Assembly (NCBI RefSeq): GCF_041320605.1
Contig: NZ_CP166679.1
Coordinates: 1,426,001 to 1,490,000, forward strand
Reading direction: 5' to 3'
Length of the DNA stretch: 64,000 nt
Source of the DNA: Arenibacter antarcticus
GTDB taxonomy: Bacteria > Bacteroidota > Bacteroidia > Flavobacteriales > Flavobacteriaceae
Below, one piece after another: positions 18,679 through 27,791 of this stretch. How positions within the stretch are numbered: position 1 is the first letter of the stretch; each line of letters opens with the position of its first letter. The notes under the pieces are model-generated. The model searched no databases. It was not told the DNA's origin and was given only the letters and a program-made list of their open reading frames with translations. Position numbers and translations under genes: made by a program.

Positions 18679-18706
18679 TATATGAACATTTTATAATTAC
18701 AATTCT

Positions 18707-19639
18707 CTAAAAAGAATAGTTTAGACCAAACAGCCAATACGTCTGTAGGTCATTATCCACATTGCCAAAAGTAGGTTCGGGGTCGCCAACTTCCAAATTG
18801 TTAATTGCATAACTTAGGGCCTCTTGCTTATTATCCCTCAATCCGAACTCGAAACCTACCCCAATACCTTTCCACAAAGTATATCCAAAGGAGTTGGTCC
18901 ATGTCCAGTTGGAAAGGTCCGAGGTTTCATAACTCTGAAACATGGACAAATTGGTCTTAAAGTTTATTTTGCCTAATTGCTTTGTATAATCAGCAACTAT
19001 TTTGGCACCCAAGGAGGATTCAAAAACAGTATCCTCACTGCTGAATACAAAGTTGTAGTTTAAAGGGTGAATTACCACTACAAGATCGGCAATGGGGGTC
19101 CAAGTAGCACCCACCCCTAGATCCAAATACCCTGGGTCGTTAAAATTATCGATAATGGTTGTCCGATATTCCGCCAAACCAGATATTGCAAACTTTTCGC
19201 TGAGCTTTCTACCATAAAGTGACGTTAAAGAAAATACGTCCGTGGAGGAGCGGAAGCTATCATCATCGGAATCAATATCCTTATCATCAAATTTCACCCA
19301 ACCTAGATTTAGACTAAGGGAGTTTCTCCAGAAAAACTTATCTTGATTAAGATTTGCGAACGCGTTGGCCGTCACACCTATATTGCCGGCACTAGAGTTT
19401 GGAGCTCCTTTGGAATACCAATTATTAAAGCCAGATAGACTGGTGCCTATAGTACCAAAGGCCCCCTTTTTCCATCCTGGTAGCGCTTTAATTTTCTTCT
19501 GAATGGCATCTACCCTTCCTTGAATTGCCGCAATGGAGTCGGTTTTAATACTTTTCTCCGCTTTTAATTCTTCCAAAGTTTGGGCGTAACCCATTTGGAT
19601 CGACATAAAAATGATCAATGCAAGTACAATTTTTCTCAT
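18707..19639 (-). CDS. DUF3078 domain-containing secreted protein
   Basis: A 310-residue protein with a signal peptide (about 1-19, ending GYAQ), a short coiled-coil stretch (about 20-52, LEELKAEKSIKTDSIAAIQG), then a beta-strand-rich domain with alternating aromatic residues ending in LFGLNYSF. A C-terminal Phe and amphipathic strands fit an outer-membrane beta-barrel. This is the DUF3078 family, widespread in Bacteroidota and of unknown function. It is monocistronic, with its own terminator. Confidence 0.88.
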   Translation of the reverse strand: MRKIVLALIIFMSIQMGYAQTLEELKAEKSIKTDSIAAIQGRVDAIQKKIKALPGWKKGAFGTIGTSLSGFNNWYSKGAPNSSAGNIGVTANAFANLNQDKFFWRNSLSLNLGWVKFDDKDIDSDDDSFRSSTDVFSLTSLYGRKLSEKFAISGLAEYRTTIIDNFNDPGYLDLGVGATWTPIADLVVVIHPLNYNFVFSSEDTVFESSLGAKIVADYTKQLGKINFKTNLSMFQSYETSDLSNWTWTNSFGYTLWKGIGVGFEFGLRDNKQEALSYAINNLEVGDPEPTFGNVDNDLQTYWLFGLNYSF

Positions 19640-19666
19640 AATCGTAAGTATTTGTCAGTTTATAGT

Positions 19667-19674
19667 CAAAATTA
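19667..19674 (-). promoter_or_regulatory. Candidate -7 element of the DUF3078 gene
   Basis: The minus strand reads TAATTTTG, matching TAnnTTTG, about 28 bases before the ATG at 19639. No clear -33 element was seen. Confidence 0.35.
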
Positions 19675-19709
19675 AGACTTTTGGTATACTAGCTTAACGG
19701 TAATGACAG

Positions 19710-20213
19710 TTATTTTGCCTTAAATAGTGGTACTGAAGAGCAGGCCTCACCATACATTACGCTTTTTGCAACTGTCTGAAGTTTAGCGGTTACCCATAAA
19801 TATGCATTGGAAGGTACCGGTTTGTTAGAGCAACCTTTTACAATAACTGGTTTCCCTTTAAACTCCGAAACATCTAAATTTTCTAAAATATCCTGATATA
19901 GGGAAGATTCCAACATTTCTAAATCACCAATGAGCATTTTTTTGCAAAAGGGTTGTAGTTTAGTCCCGATTAGCATGTAGGCCCATCCTGGAATAATGGC
20001 ATCGGTAGAACAGGTTAAAGCTACATAACAATCACTATACTGGCTCCAATCGTGATTTTCTATTTGTACCCTGAATTCTTTTTCACGAAGTATTAAGCCC
20101 TCATACAACCATTCCTTAATATCCAGAATCACCCTTTGCCCTTTAGGGTAATGATCTTCCAGATTAAAGGTTATCAGTTTGCTTTGCGAAACACGATTTA
20201 TTATTTCTGTCAT
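19710..20213 (-). CDS. DUF2480 family protein
   Basis: A soluble protein of 167 residues matching the DUF2480 family of Bacteroidota. Conserved-looking features are LEDHYPKGQRVILDIKEWL near the N-terminus, the central CSTDAIIPGWAYMLIG and the C-terminal VIVKGCSNKPVPSNAY with MYGEACSSVPL. Several cysteines are retained, but no catalytic mechanism is known. The ATG at 20213 is preferred over a TTG two codons upstream. Confidence 0.85.
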   Translation of the reverse strand: MTEIINRVSQSKLITFNLEDHYPKGQRVILDIKEWLYEGLILREKEFRVQIENHDWSQYSDCYVALTCSTDAIIPGWAYMLIGTKLQPFCKKMLIGDLEMLESSLYQDILENLDVSEFKGKPVIVKGCSNKPVPSNAYLWVTAKLQTVAKSVMYGEACSSVPLFKAK

Positions 20214-20314
20214 AATCAAAATTTTAAAAAAGAAGACATTACAGCATATTAACCTTTAAAAGCCTCAAATTTCACTTTTTGATTTCCACGCTATAAGCTC
20301 ACTATTAATTACTT

Positions 20315-21364
20315 CTAAACATCATCATAATCCACCGTCAATGTCGGAGTGGAAGGACGTGCTTGGCAGGTTAAAATAAGCCCATCGGCTATCTCACTAT
20401 CGGTTAAGATTTGATTTTTCACCATTTCAGCCTTACCCTCCTTGATACGGGCGATACAGCTACTGCATACGCCACCCTGACAAGAATATGGGGCATCAAT
20501 ATTTTCTTTTAGCACTGCATCTAGCACTACGGAATTTTTATCCATGGACAAGGAAAACTCCTCATCGTCCAAAATTATCTTCAACTCTGTTTTACCCTCT
20601 AATTTTTCAGGAAGTTCGTCCTTAATTTCAGTTTCGGTAAAAAGTTCGAAATGAATCTTATCCTCTGTAATTTCATTTTCTTTTAAATGATCCTTTACCA
20701 AGTGGATCATGGCCTCTGGACCACAAAGATAGAAATCGTTGAACGTTACATTCTTGTGCTTGTTATTTAAGACATAGTTTACTGTTGAGGTATCTATTCG
20801 CCCAAAAATAGATTCGTCCTCCTGAGTCTGACTCAATATAAAATATACAAAAAACCTGTTAGGGTAATCCAATTGCAATTTTACTAAGTCCGTATAGTAC
20901 ATAGTTTCTTCAGAGGACTTATTCCCGAAAATCAGTACAAACGTATTTTTAGGGCTGCTCTCCAATACCGTTTTGGCAATACTCATAATGGGAGTAATTC
21001 CACTTCCTGCAGCAAATGCGGCTATATTTTTAGGACTGGTACTAGGCTTAAACACAAACCTACCTTCTGGGGGCATTACCTCCAATACATCCCCTGCCTG
21101 CAGTTTACTATGGGCATAATCGGAAAATCCGCCTTTGTCCACTTTTTTAACCCCAATGGTTATGGAGCCTGATTTAGGTGATGAGCTAATGGAATATGCC
21201 CTGCGTAATTCCTTGCCTTTTATTTCCTTTTTAATGGTGATATACTGACCAGCGGTGAAGGTGAACGTCTGGATCAGTTCCTTTGGAATAGTAAAAGTGA
21301 TAGCAACCGAATTTGGGGTAAGCTGTTTTATTTTTTGTACCGTAAGGGAATGAAAATGGGCCAT
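20315..21364 (-). CDS. Flavin reductase with C-terminal 2Fe-2S ferredoxin (PaaE-like)
   Basis: A three-domain NAD(P)H:acceptor reductase of 349 residues: FAD-binding barrel with RRAYSISSSP, NAD-binding domain with AAGSGITPIMSI and FNDFYLCGPEAMI, and a plant-type ferredoxin with APYSCQGGVCSSCIA and LTCQARP supplying the four cysteines. It would carry electrons to an oxygenase or similar acceptor. The architecture equals PaaE, but no phenylacetate genes are nearby, so the partner is unknown. The ATG at 21364 is preferred over one nine codons upstream. Confidence 0.88.
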   Translation of the reverse strand: MAHFHSLTVQKIKQLTPNSVAITFTIPKELIQTFTFTAGQYITIKKEIKGKELRRAYSISSSPKSGSITIGVKKVDKGGFSDYAHSKLQAGDVLEVMPPEGRFVFKPSTSPKNIAAFAAGSGITPIMSIAKTVLESSPKNTFVLIFGNKSSEETMYYTDLVKLQLDYPNRFFVYFILSQTQEDESIFGRIDTSTVNYVLNNKHKNVTFNDFYLCGPEAMIHLVKDHLKENEITEDKIHFELFTETEIKDELPEKLEGKTELKIILDDEEFSLSMDKNSVVLDAVLKENIDAPYSCQGGVCSSCIARIKEGKAEMVKNQILTDSEIADGLILTCQARPSTPTLTVDYDDV

Positions 21365-21670
21365 ATTAAATCTTTGTGCAAAATTAAGCAAAGCAAAGAG
21401 GATTTAAAACGTGATTTCAAAATAAATACATTCCTAGTGTTAAGTTAAGCCAAAAAGCTAGCTTAAGCACGGAAGTGGAATTGTATCTTACCTTACACAC
21501 ATAAGAGGCAGAAGACTGTTGATGGCATTGGAAGATTATATCCGCAATATGAAGCAATTGAATCGAACTGCAATTTCAAGAAACCTGTCCGAATTTCAGA
21601 ATTGTGTAAATTTGCTGTAACAAATCCCTTCATCGCTACACTAAACAATGAGGCTTAACCCACCAGTAAC

Positions 21671-23143
21671 ATGTTAAAACACTTTCTTTCCCTTGAGTGG
21701 AAATCATTTTTTAGATCCGCTTCCTTTAAGACCAATCTGGGTATAAAAATCTTAATGGTCTTTGGAGCACTCTACTTTATGGCGGTATTCCTGGGTCTGG
21801 GCATTAGTGCCTTTTATATCATTAAAGAAGGAGGCTGGGGAGACCCGCTAGAAGTGGTCAACCAATTTTTAATCTATTATTTTGTGGGAGACCTGTATTT
21901 CCGGTATATGCTTCAAAAAATGCCCATCACCAATATAAAGCCCTTATTGTACCTGCCCATTAAAAAAAATCAGGTTGTGGGGTATTCTATGGGGAAAACA
22001 GTGGTTTCTTTCTTTAACTGGTCGCACGCTTTTTTCTTTTTGCCTTTTTCCATAGTGCTCTTGATAGAAGGTTATGCCCCACTTGGGGTAATAGGATGGT
22101 TGCTGGGAACCATGGCACTCATATATTGCAATAATTTTATCAATGTATTGGTAAATAATAAGGACCAAATTTTTTACGCCCTTTTGGCCATGGTAACTAT
22201 TTTGGGGGTCTGCCAATATTTTGGCCTGTTCAATATCACCCAATTTACCGCCCCTATTTTTAACACCCTATACAAACTACCGTGGACTGCATTTCTGCCA
22301 TGGGCAATTTTAATTGTCCTTGCCATATGGTCCTTTACCTATTTTAGAAGAAATATGTTTCTTGATGCTGGATTAGCAGGCAAAAAATCTGTCGCAAAAA
22401 CCGAGGATTACACCTGGCTGAACCGCTTTGGAAATTTGGGGACCTTTTTAAAGAACGATATCAAACTGATTAAAAGGAACAAACGATCCAGAACCTCTGT
22501 CATTATGAGTTTCTTTTTTATCTTTTACGGACTGTTGTTTTTTACTGGAAGCGTAGAAGCCTATGACAGCCCTATTTGGAAAATTTTTGCAGGAATTTTT
22601 ATTTCGGGGGGATTCCTATTTAGTTTTGGACAATTTGTTCCCAGTTGGGACAGTTCCTACTACCCATTAATGATGAGCCAGAACATACAATACAAGGAGT
22701 ATCTTAGCTCCAAATGGTATTTAATGGTCATCGCTACGATAATAAGTACGGTATTGGCTTCCTTTTATATTTTTTTTGGATGGGATGCCTACTTGGCCGT
22801 ATTAGTGGGCGCAATATATAATATTGGGGTCAATTCCTACCTTGTACTTTGGGGCGGGGCCTATATAAAAACACCTATCGACCTTGCCTCCAATAAAAAG
22901 GCATTCGGGGACAAACAGGCATTCAACTCAAAAACCTTACTCCTTACCTTGCCAAAGTTAATTTTACCCTTGGGTATTTATGCCCTTGGACATTATTTAA
23001 TTAACCCTACCGCTGGCTATATTTTTGTGGCCATGGCCGGTGTACTTGGGTTTACCTTTAAGAATAAGGCGTTTGTAATGATAGAGCACATCTATAAAAA
23101 AGAAAAGTATAAAACGCTGGCTGCCTATAAGGAAAAAGCCTAA
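21671..23143 (+). CDS. DUF5687 family membrane protein (ABC exporter permease)
   Basis: A 490-residue protein with about ten to twelve hydrophobic segments, opening with LEWKSFFRSASFKTNLG and a cytoplasmic loop NDIKLIKRNKRSRT, typical of DUF5687 permeases of ABC exporters. The downstream ATPase begins 12 bp after its stop, so the pair forms a two-gene ABC-2-like transporter. The substrate is not indicated. Confidence 0.85.
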   Translation: MLKHFLSLEWKSFFRSASFKTNLGIKILMVFGALYFMAVFLGLGISAFYIIKEGGWGDPLEVVNQFLIYYFVGDLYFRYMLQKMPITNIKPLLYLPIKKNQVVGYSMGKTVVSFFNWSHAFFFLPFSIVLLIEGYAPLGVIGWLLGTMALIYCNNFINVLVNNKDQIFYALLAMVTILGVCQYFGLFNITQFTAPIFNTLYKLPWTAFLPWAILIVLAIWSFTYFRRNMFLDAGLAGKKSVAKTEDYTWLNRFGNLGTFLKNDIKLIKRNKRSRTSVIMSFFFIFYGLLFFTGSVEAYDSPIWKIFAGIFISGGFLFSFGQFVPSWDSSYYPLMMSQNIQYKEYLSSKWYLMVIATIISTVLASFYIFFGWDAYLAVLVGAIYNIGVNSYLVLWGGAYIKTPIDLASNKKAFGDKQAFNSKTLLLTLPKLILPLGIYALGHYLINPTAGYIFVAMAGVLGFTFKNKAFVMIEHIYKKEKYKTLAAYKEKA

Positions 23144-23155
23144 CAACGAAATTCT

Positions 23156-23851
23156 ATGATAAAAATTAAAAACCTAACAAAGACCTACGGTAGCGCTACG
23201 GTTTTAAATATAGAACATTTGGAAATCCCTAAAGGACAGAGTTTTGGACTGGTGGGTAACAACGGTGCAGGAAAGACCACCTTGTTCAGCCTAATGCTAG
23301 ATTTGATCCAACCTACAACAGGGCATATTTCCAATAACGAAGTTTTGGTAGATGAGAGCGAAGCATGGAAACCCTTTACTTCTGCATTTATAGATGAAAC
23401 ATTTTTGATAGGCTACCTTACCCCAGAAGAGTATTTTTATTTTATCGGGGAATTAAGAGGACAGAACAAGGCGGATGTAAATACGCTGTTGGCAACCTTC
23501 GGAGATTTTTTTCACGGGGAAATCCTAGGACAGAAAAAATACCTTCGGGACCTTTCTAAAGGGAATCAGAAAAAAGTAGGCATCGTAGCATCCTTTATTG
23601 GGAATCCTGAGGTTATAATTCTGGACGAGCCCTTTGCCAATCTAGATCCCACCACTCAAATTAGACTGAAAGGTATAATCAAAAACCTAACGAGTAATAA
23701 AGAGGTTACCGTCTTGATCTCTAGTCACGACCTGATCCATGTTACGGAGGTGTGTGAGAGGATCGTGGTGCTGCACAAAGGGGATCTGGTAAAGGATATC
23801 CGCACCTCTACTGAAACCCTACAGGAATTAGAGGTCTTTTTTGGAGGATAG
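23156..23851 (+). CDS. ABC transporter ATP-binding protein
   Basis: A 231-residue ATPase: Walker A GNNGAGKTT (34-42), signature LSKGNQKK, Walker B VIILDEPFANLDP and switch histidine in ISSHD. It is the partner of the DUF5687 permease immediately upstream. The compact single-domain size and lack of a binding protein nearby point to an exporter. Confidence 0.93.
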   Translation: MIKIKNLTKTYGSATVLNIEHLEIPKGQSFGLVGNNGAGKTTLFSLMLDLIQPTTGHISNNEVLVDESEAWKPFTSAFIDETFLIGYLTPEEYFYFIGELRGQNKADVNTLLATFGDFFHGEILGQKKYLRDLSKGNQKKVGIVASFIGNPEVIILDEPFANLDPTTQIRLKGIIKNLTSNKEVTVLISSHDLIHVTEVCERIVVLHKGDLVKDIRTSTETLQELEVFFGG

Positions 23852-24082
23852 GCCTTATAAGCTCCCAACAAGATAGCGCCATTTGGGAAAAATAAAATTT
23901 TGTCCCAACCGCATATCAACCAATAGGGTTATATTTTTTTCTCATTCTCTAACGGCGACTTACCGTAGGTCGGGAATTGACCATGAATTTGCCGTTCTCC
24001 TACAATAATCCAACTTTTATCGATCAACCGCATAATAATCGCGCTATTTTTAAGTTTAGGATACGTACGAATACGATTAATT

Positions 24083-26626
24083 TTGAAGCTTCACAACAAA
24101 CTAATACTTACAGTTATTTTTGGTGGACTGGTTTTTAATGCCTGTTCTACCAAGAAAGATGCTATGCTTAATAGGGGCTGGCATTCCCTAAACACCAAAT
24201 ACAACACCTTGTACAATGGTAATATTGCCTTTGAGGAGGGACGCGAAGGACTCAATGCCGACTATCAGGACGACTACTGGGCAATTTTACCGGTAGAGCG
24301 ATTGGAAGTTACCGAAGACTTAAAGCTCGATTCGGAGGACAACAACCCCAATTTTCTTATCGCCGAAGAAAAAGCTACCAAGGCCATACAAAAACACAGT
24401 ATGGATATTAAGGGGAGGGAACGCAATCCGCAAACGGACGAGGCCTTCCTACTCTTGGGAAAAGCAAGGTATTTTGACCAGCGCTATATGCCTGCTTTGG
24501 AATCCTTCAATTATGTTTTAAATAAATACTCGCAGAGCGATAAGCTGAACGAGGCTACCATATGGCGGGAAAAGGTCAATATTCGTTTACAGAACGAGGA
24601 ACTGGCACTTCAAAATTTGAAGCGACTATTAAAACAGGAATATTTAAACAACCAAGAATATGCAGATGCCCGTGCTATGATGGCCCAGGCATATATTAAC
24701 TTAAAAGTCCCAGACACCGCTATACAGCAACTAAAGATTGCGACCGCCTATACCAAGAAAAACCCAGAAAAAGGTCGGTATTTATATATTATTGGTCAAT
24801 TATACAATCAATTAGGACATAAGGACAGTGCTAATTATGCCTTCGATAAGGTAATTGCCCTAAATAGAAGATCACCACGGGTCTACATGATCAATGCCCA
24901 TATCCAAAAAATACAGAATACAGAGCGCACCAAAGAAAATAGGGAGGAGCTGTATGAGTATCTGGTCAGCTTGGAGGAAAATAGGGAGAACAGACCCTTT
25001 TTAAATAAAATTTATAGGGAGTTGGCGGAGTTTCATCTAGCCGAAAAATCGGATAGCTTAGCATTGGTTTACTATAACAAATCCTTACGAGCCACTACGA
25101 ATATACCGCAACTAAACGCACTAAACTATGAAAATCTGGCCAGCTATAATTTTGACCAGAACGAATATCGTTCTTCGGGGGCCTATTATGACAGTGTGCT
25201 GCAAAACTTAAATGAAAACTCCAAAAAACACAGGCAAGTAAAAAAGAAACTGGACAATCTGGAGGATGTTATAAAATATGAAGAGGTGGTGCAATACACA
25301 GATAGTGTCATTGGATTGTACGAGCTTCCTACAACGGAGCGGCTGGTCTACTTTGAGGCCTATATTTCCAAAATAAAAGCCAATTTGGAAAAGGAAAAAA
25401 AGAAAGAAACACAGATGGCCAATGCGGGTTTTCAGGCCTTTATGAAAACTAAAGGAGGCAAAGAAAACAAAGGCAAGTTCTATTTCTATAATGTTACCAC
25501 CCTTGGATACGGTAAGAACGATTTTAAATCGAAATGGGGAAAACGCACCCTGGAAGACGATTGGCGCTGGTCCAATAAAAGTAAGCTCCAAAATGTAGCG
25601 CAAATCAGCGTGGATGCCGATAGTAACTCCCCCAAACCAATAGCATCGATTGGGGAAGATCAGAGGTACAACGTGGAATTTTATATGGAGCAAATCCCTA
25701 CCGATGAATCCTTTATAGACAGTCTAAGAACGGAACGCAATTTTGCCAATTACCAATTAGGACTTATCTATAAGGAAAAATTTAAAGAAAACCGTTTAGC
25801 AGCGGCGAAGTTGGAAAGCGTCCTAAATTCGGATCCGGAAGAGCGACTCATCATTCCTACCAAGTACAATCTGTACAAGATCTACGAGGAAGCAAAGAGT
25901 CCTTTGGCAGAAGAAATGAGGTATAACATCATACAAAACCATCCAGAATCGCGCTATGCGGAAATATTGCTAAATCCTCAGGCCGTACTCGCAGGAAATA
26001 CCAACAGTCCAGAATCTATGTATGGCAAGTTGTATAAAATGTACCAAAATCAAGAATTTCTAAACGTAATTACTGGAGCAGAGGCTCAAATCAGCAAATA
26101 TATAGGCGACCCCATAATTCCAAAGTTCGAGATATTAAAAGCGAATGCTATTGGGAGATTGCAGGGCTTTGAGGAATTTAGGGAAGCATTGAACTATGTG
26201 GCTTTGAATTATCCAAATTCGCCCGAAGGTAAAAAGGCACAAAGTATGGTCGCGGATCAATTACCGCAATTGGCTTCAAAGGAGTTTTCTGCCGAAACTG
26301 AGTCTAGCGGACCTGGGAACTGGAAAGTAGTTTTTCCCTTAAAAACCCAGGACGCCAAAAAGGCAGCACGACTAAAGGAACTCTTGGAGAATTCTATTGT
26401 TGAACTAAAATATAAAAATATCGTTTCCATGGATGTATACAATAAAGAGGAGCTCTTTGTGGTGGTACACGGTTTTAGGTCCAAGGATTTTGCCTTAGGA
26501 TATGCCGAGCTAATAAGATATAATAAGGAGTACCGGATCGATGATGTGAATTTTGTAATTTTATCGGCCAATTATAAAATCATCCAAGTTCATAAAAATA
26601 TAGTAGAATATATAGCACAACAATAA
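24083..26626 (+). CDS. porW: T9SS periplasmic lipoprotein SprE/PorW
   Basis: An 847-residue lipoprotein with a lipobox ending at Cys21 (LVFNAC) and TPR-type helical repeats over much of its length (for example DEAFLLLGKARYFDQRYMPA and DARAMMAQAYINLKV). The N-terminal motif GWHSLNTKYNTLYNGNIAF is characteristic of SprE/PorW, needed for type IX secretion and gliding. Translation must start at a TTG: it encodes the whole signal peptide and the next in-frame ATG lies after the lipobox. The gene has its own upstream gap of 231 bp and is followed by the bactofilin gene. Confidence 0.93.
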   Translation: MKLHNKLILTVIFGGLVFNACSTKKDAMLNRGWHSLNTKYNTLYNGNIAFEEGREGLNADYQDDYWAILPVERLEVTEDLKLDSEDNNPNFLIAEEKATKAIQKHSMDIKGRERNPQTDEAFLLLGKARYFDQRYMPALESFNYVLNKYSQSDKLNEATIWREKVNIRLQNEELALQNLKRLLKQEYLNNQEYADARAMMAQAYINLKVPDTAIQQLKIATAYTKKNPEKGRYLYIIGQLYNQLGHKDSANYAFDKVIALNRRSPRVYMINAHIQKIQNTERTKENREELYEYLVSLEENRENRPFLNKIYRELAEFHLAEKSDSLALVYYNKSLRATTNIPQLNALNYENLASYNFDQNEYRSSGAYYDSVLQNLNENSKKHRQVKKKLDNLEDVIKYEEVVQYTDSVIGLYELPTTERLVYFEAYISKIKANLEKEKKKETQMANAGFQAFMKTKGGKENKGKFYFYNVTTLGYGKNDFKSKWGKRTLEDDWRWSNKSKLQNVAQISVDADSNSPKPIASIGEDQRYNVEFYMEQIPTDESFIDSLRTERNFANYQLGLIYKEKFKENRLAAAKLESVLNSDPEERLIIPTKYNLYKIYEEAKSPLAEEMRYNIIQNHPESRYAEILLNPQAVLAGNTNSPESMYGKLYKMYQNQEFLNVITGAEAQISKYIGDPIIPKFEILKANAIGRLQGFEEFREALNYVALNYPNSPEGKKAQSMVADQLPQLASKEFSAETESSGPGNWKVVFPLKTQDAKKAARLKELLENSIVELKYKNIVSMDVYNKEELFVVVHGFRSKDFALGYAELIRYNKEYRIDDVNFVILSANYKIIQVHKNIVEYIAQQ

Positions 26627-26644
26627 CCTCAAAATCTTAAAATC

Positions 26645-27076
26645 ATGTTTTCAGACAACAAAAAACCACGCGTTATGGCAGAACAAGGCGGACAACCCAA
26701 TAGGATTGGCAATACCACTAAAATTAAAGGAGATATAATTTCCGAAGCAGATTTTAGGATAGACGGGGAACTGGAAGGCAATGTAAAGACTACTGGCAAG
26801 GTAGTCATTGGCGCCGGTGGATTTATTCATGGAAAAGTAGAATGTGTGCAAGCGGACATAGAAGGGAGTTTTAATGGCGAATTGATCGTTACCGACCTAT
26901 TGTCCATAAAATCGACTGCCATTATAGAAGGAACCGTTAGCGTTGCTAAACTAGCAGTAGAGCCGGGAGCCACCTTTAATGCCTCCTGTACCATGAAGGG
27001 AAAAGAAGCTAAAGCAAATAGTGCGACATCAAAAAATACCACCTCTAATAATGAAACAGCAAAAGCCACCAAATAA
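26645..27076 (+). CDS. Bactofilin (polymer-forming cytoskeletal protein)
   Basis: A 143-residue protein with a central right-handed beta-helix domain (about residues 20-115) built from short repeats such as IDGELEGNVKT, IHGKVECVQAD and SIKSTAIIEGTVSV, flanked by a short N-terminus and a disordered Lys/Thr/Asn-rich tail. Bactofilins polymerise into filaments that position cell-wall and motility machinery. It lies 18 bp after porW, and its 3' end overlaps the atpZ start by 26 bp. Confidence 0.92.
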   Translation: MFSDNKKPRVMAEQGGQPNRIGNTTKIKGDIISEADFRIDGELEGNVKTTGKVVIGAGGFIHGKVECVQADIEGSFNGELIVTDLLSIKSTAIIEGTVSVAKLAVEPGATFNASCTMKGKEAKANSATSKNTTSNNETAKATK

Positions 27077-27281
27077 AAACAATGGCCTAAAAAATGCAGC
27101 CATTCTTTCGGGAATCGCTATACAAATGGGAATCATCATCTTTTTGGCTGCACAAGGCGGAAAATGGCTGGACGCCTATCTTGGAATGGAATCCAAAACG
27201 TTTACCATTATAATCACTCTTTTAGGGGTCGCAATTTCCATTTATCTAGTTTTACAACAACTGAAACGCATAAAACAATAA
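27051..27281 (+). CDS. AtpZ/AtpI-type ATP synthase accessory membrane protein
   Basis: A 76-residue protein with two transmembrane helices (GIAIQMGIIIFLAAQGGKWL and FTIIITLLGVAISIYLVL), the usual AtpZ/AtpI hairpin encoded ahead of F0 genes. It is thought to help assembly of the c-ring or Mg2+ supply. The ATG at 27051 is chosen; an upstream in-frame GTG at 27021 would extend the overlap with the bactofilin gene. It overlaps the next start by one base (TAATG). Confidence 0.8.
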   Translation: MKQQKPPNKNNGLKNAAILSGIAIQMGIIIFLAAQGGKWLDAYLGMESKTFTIIITLLGVAISIYLVLQQLKRIKQ

Positions 27282-27673
27282 TGTCCAAATACAAGTTTCT
27301 TTTCTCTTTCTACGCCTCCCTCGTACTACTAAGTCTTTTAGTATTTGGCATCCACATTCTAGTATTAGACTCCCTTGGCCACCCCCTTTTTGAACATATG
27401 ATCCTAATGGCATATTGGGTTAATGTCCTAATGGCCATCCTTATCTTCTCCATACTTTATTTCTTTAGATTTAAATGGAAAGATCAGATAGGTTTCCTGT
27501 ATTTGGGAGGAAGTATGTTAAAATTTCTCATCTTTTTTATTGTGTTTTATCCAGTGTACAATCAAGATGGAAGCATGGATACTTTAGAGTTTTCTTCATT
27601 TTTTGTGCCTTATTTAATAGGGTTACTCCTAGAGACTTTCTTCACTGCAAAAATGTTAAATAAATTACATTGA
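27281..27673 (+). CDS. DUF6168 family membrane protein
   Basis: A 130-residue protein with four hydrophobic helices (about 5-25, 42-62, 72-92, 105-125) encoded between atpZ and atpB. Its size and position match DUF6168, a family of unknown function. The topology resembles AtpI, so an assembly role for F0 is a reasonable inference. The start codon overlaps the atpZ stop by one base, indicating translational coupling. Confidence 0.75.
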   Translation: MSKYKFLFSFYASLVLLSLLVFGIHILVLDSLGHPLFEHMILMAYWVNVLMAILIFSILYFFRFKWKDQIGFLYLGGSMLKFLIFFIVFYPVYNQDGSMDTLEFSSFFVPYLIGLLLETFFTAKMLNKLH

Positions 27674-27750
27674 TTTTACGATATGAATGTCATTTGTAAT
27701 AAGCTTTAAAATAAACCGTTTAATGCTTTTTTCTTTTTGAGATAAAAGCG

Positions 27751-27758
27751 TACATTTG
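27751..27758 (+). promoter_or_regulatory. Candidate -7 element upstream of atpB
   Basis: TACATTTG followed by CA matches TAnnTTTG, about 34 bases before the atpB ATG. TTTTTG lies 11 bp upstream, closer than the usual -33 spacing. It would let the ATP synthase genes be transcribed apart from porW and bactofilin. Confidence 0.5.
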
Positions 27759-27791
27759 CACGGATTTTTTGAGACCGATATTTAAAGCGAT

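Noticed and set aside
21522..21620. 32-codon ORF between the PaaE-like and DUF5687 genes
   Set aside because: Very short, no terminator or promoter of its own and no hydrophobic or repeated pattern; may be chance.
25208..25693. 161-codon minus-strand frame inside porW
   Set aside because: Phe/Ile-rich antisense shadow of a charged helical region.
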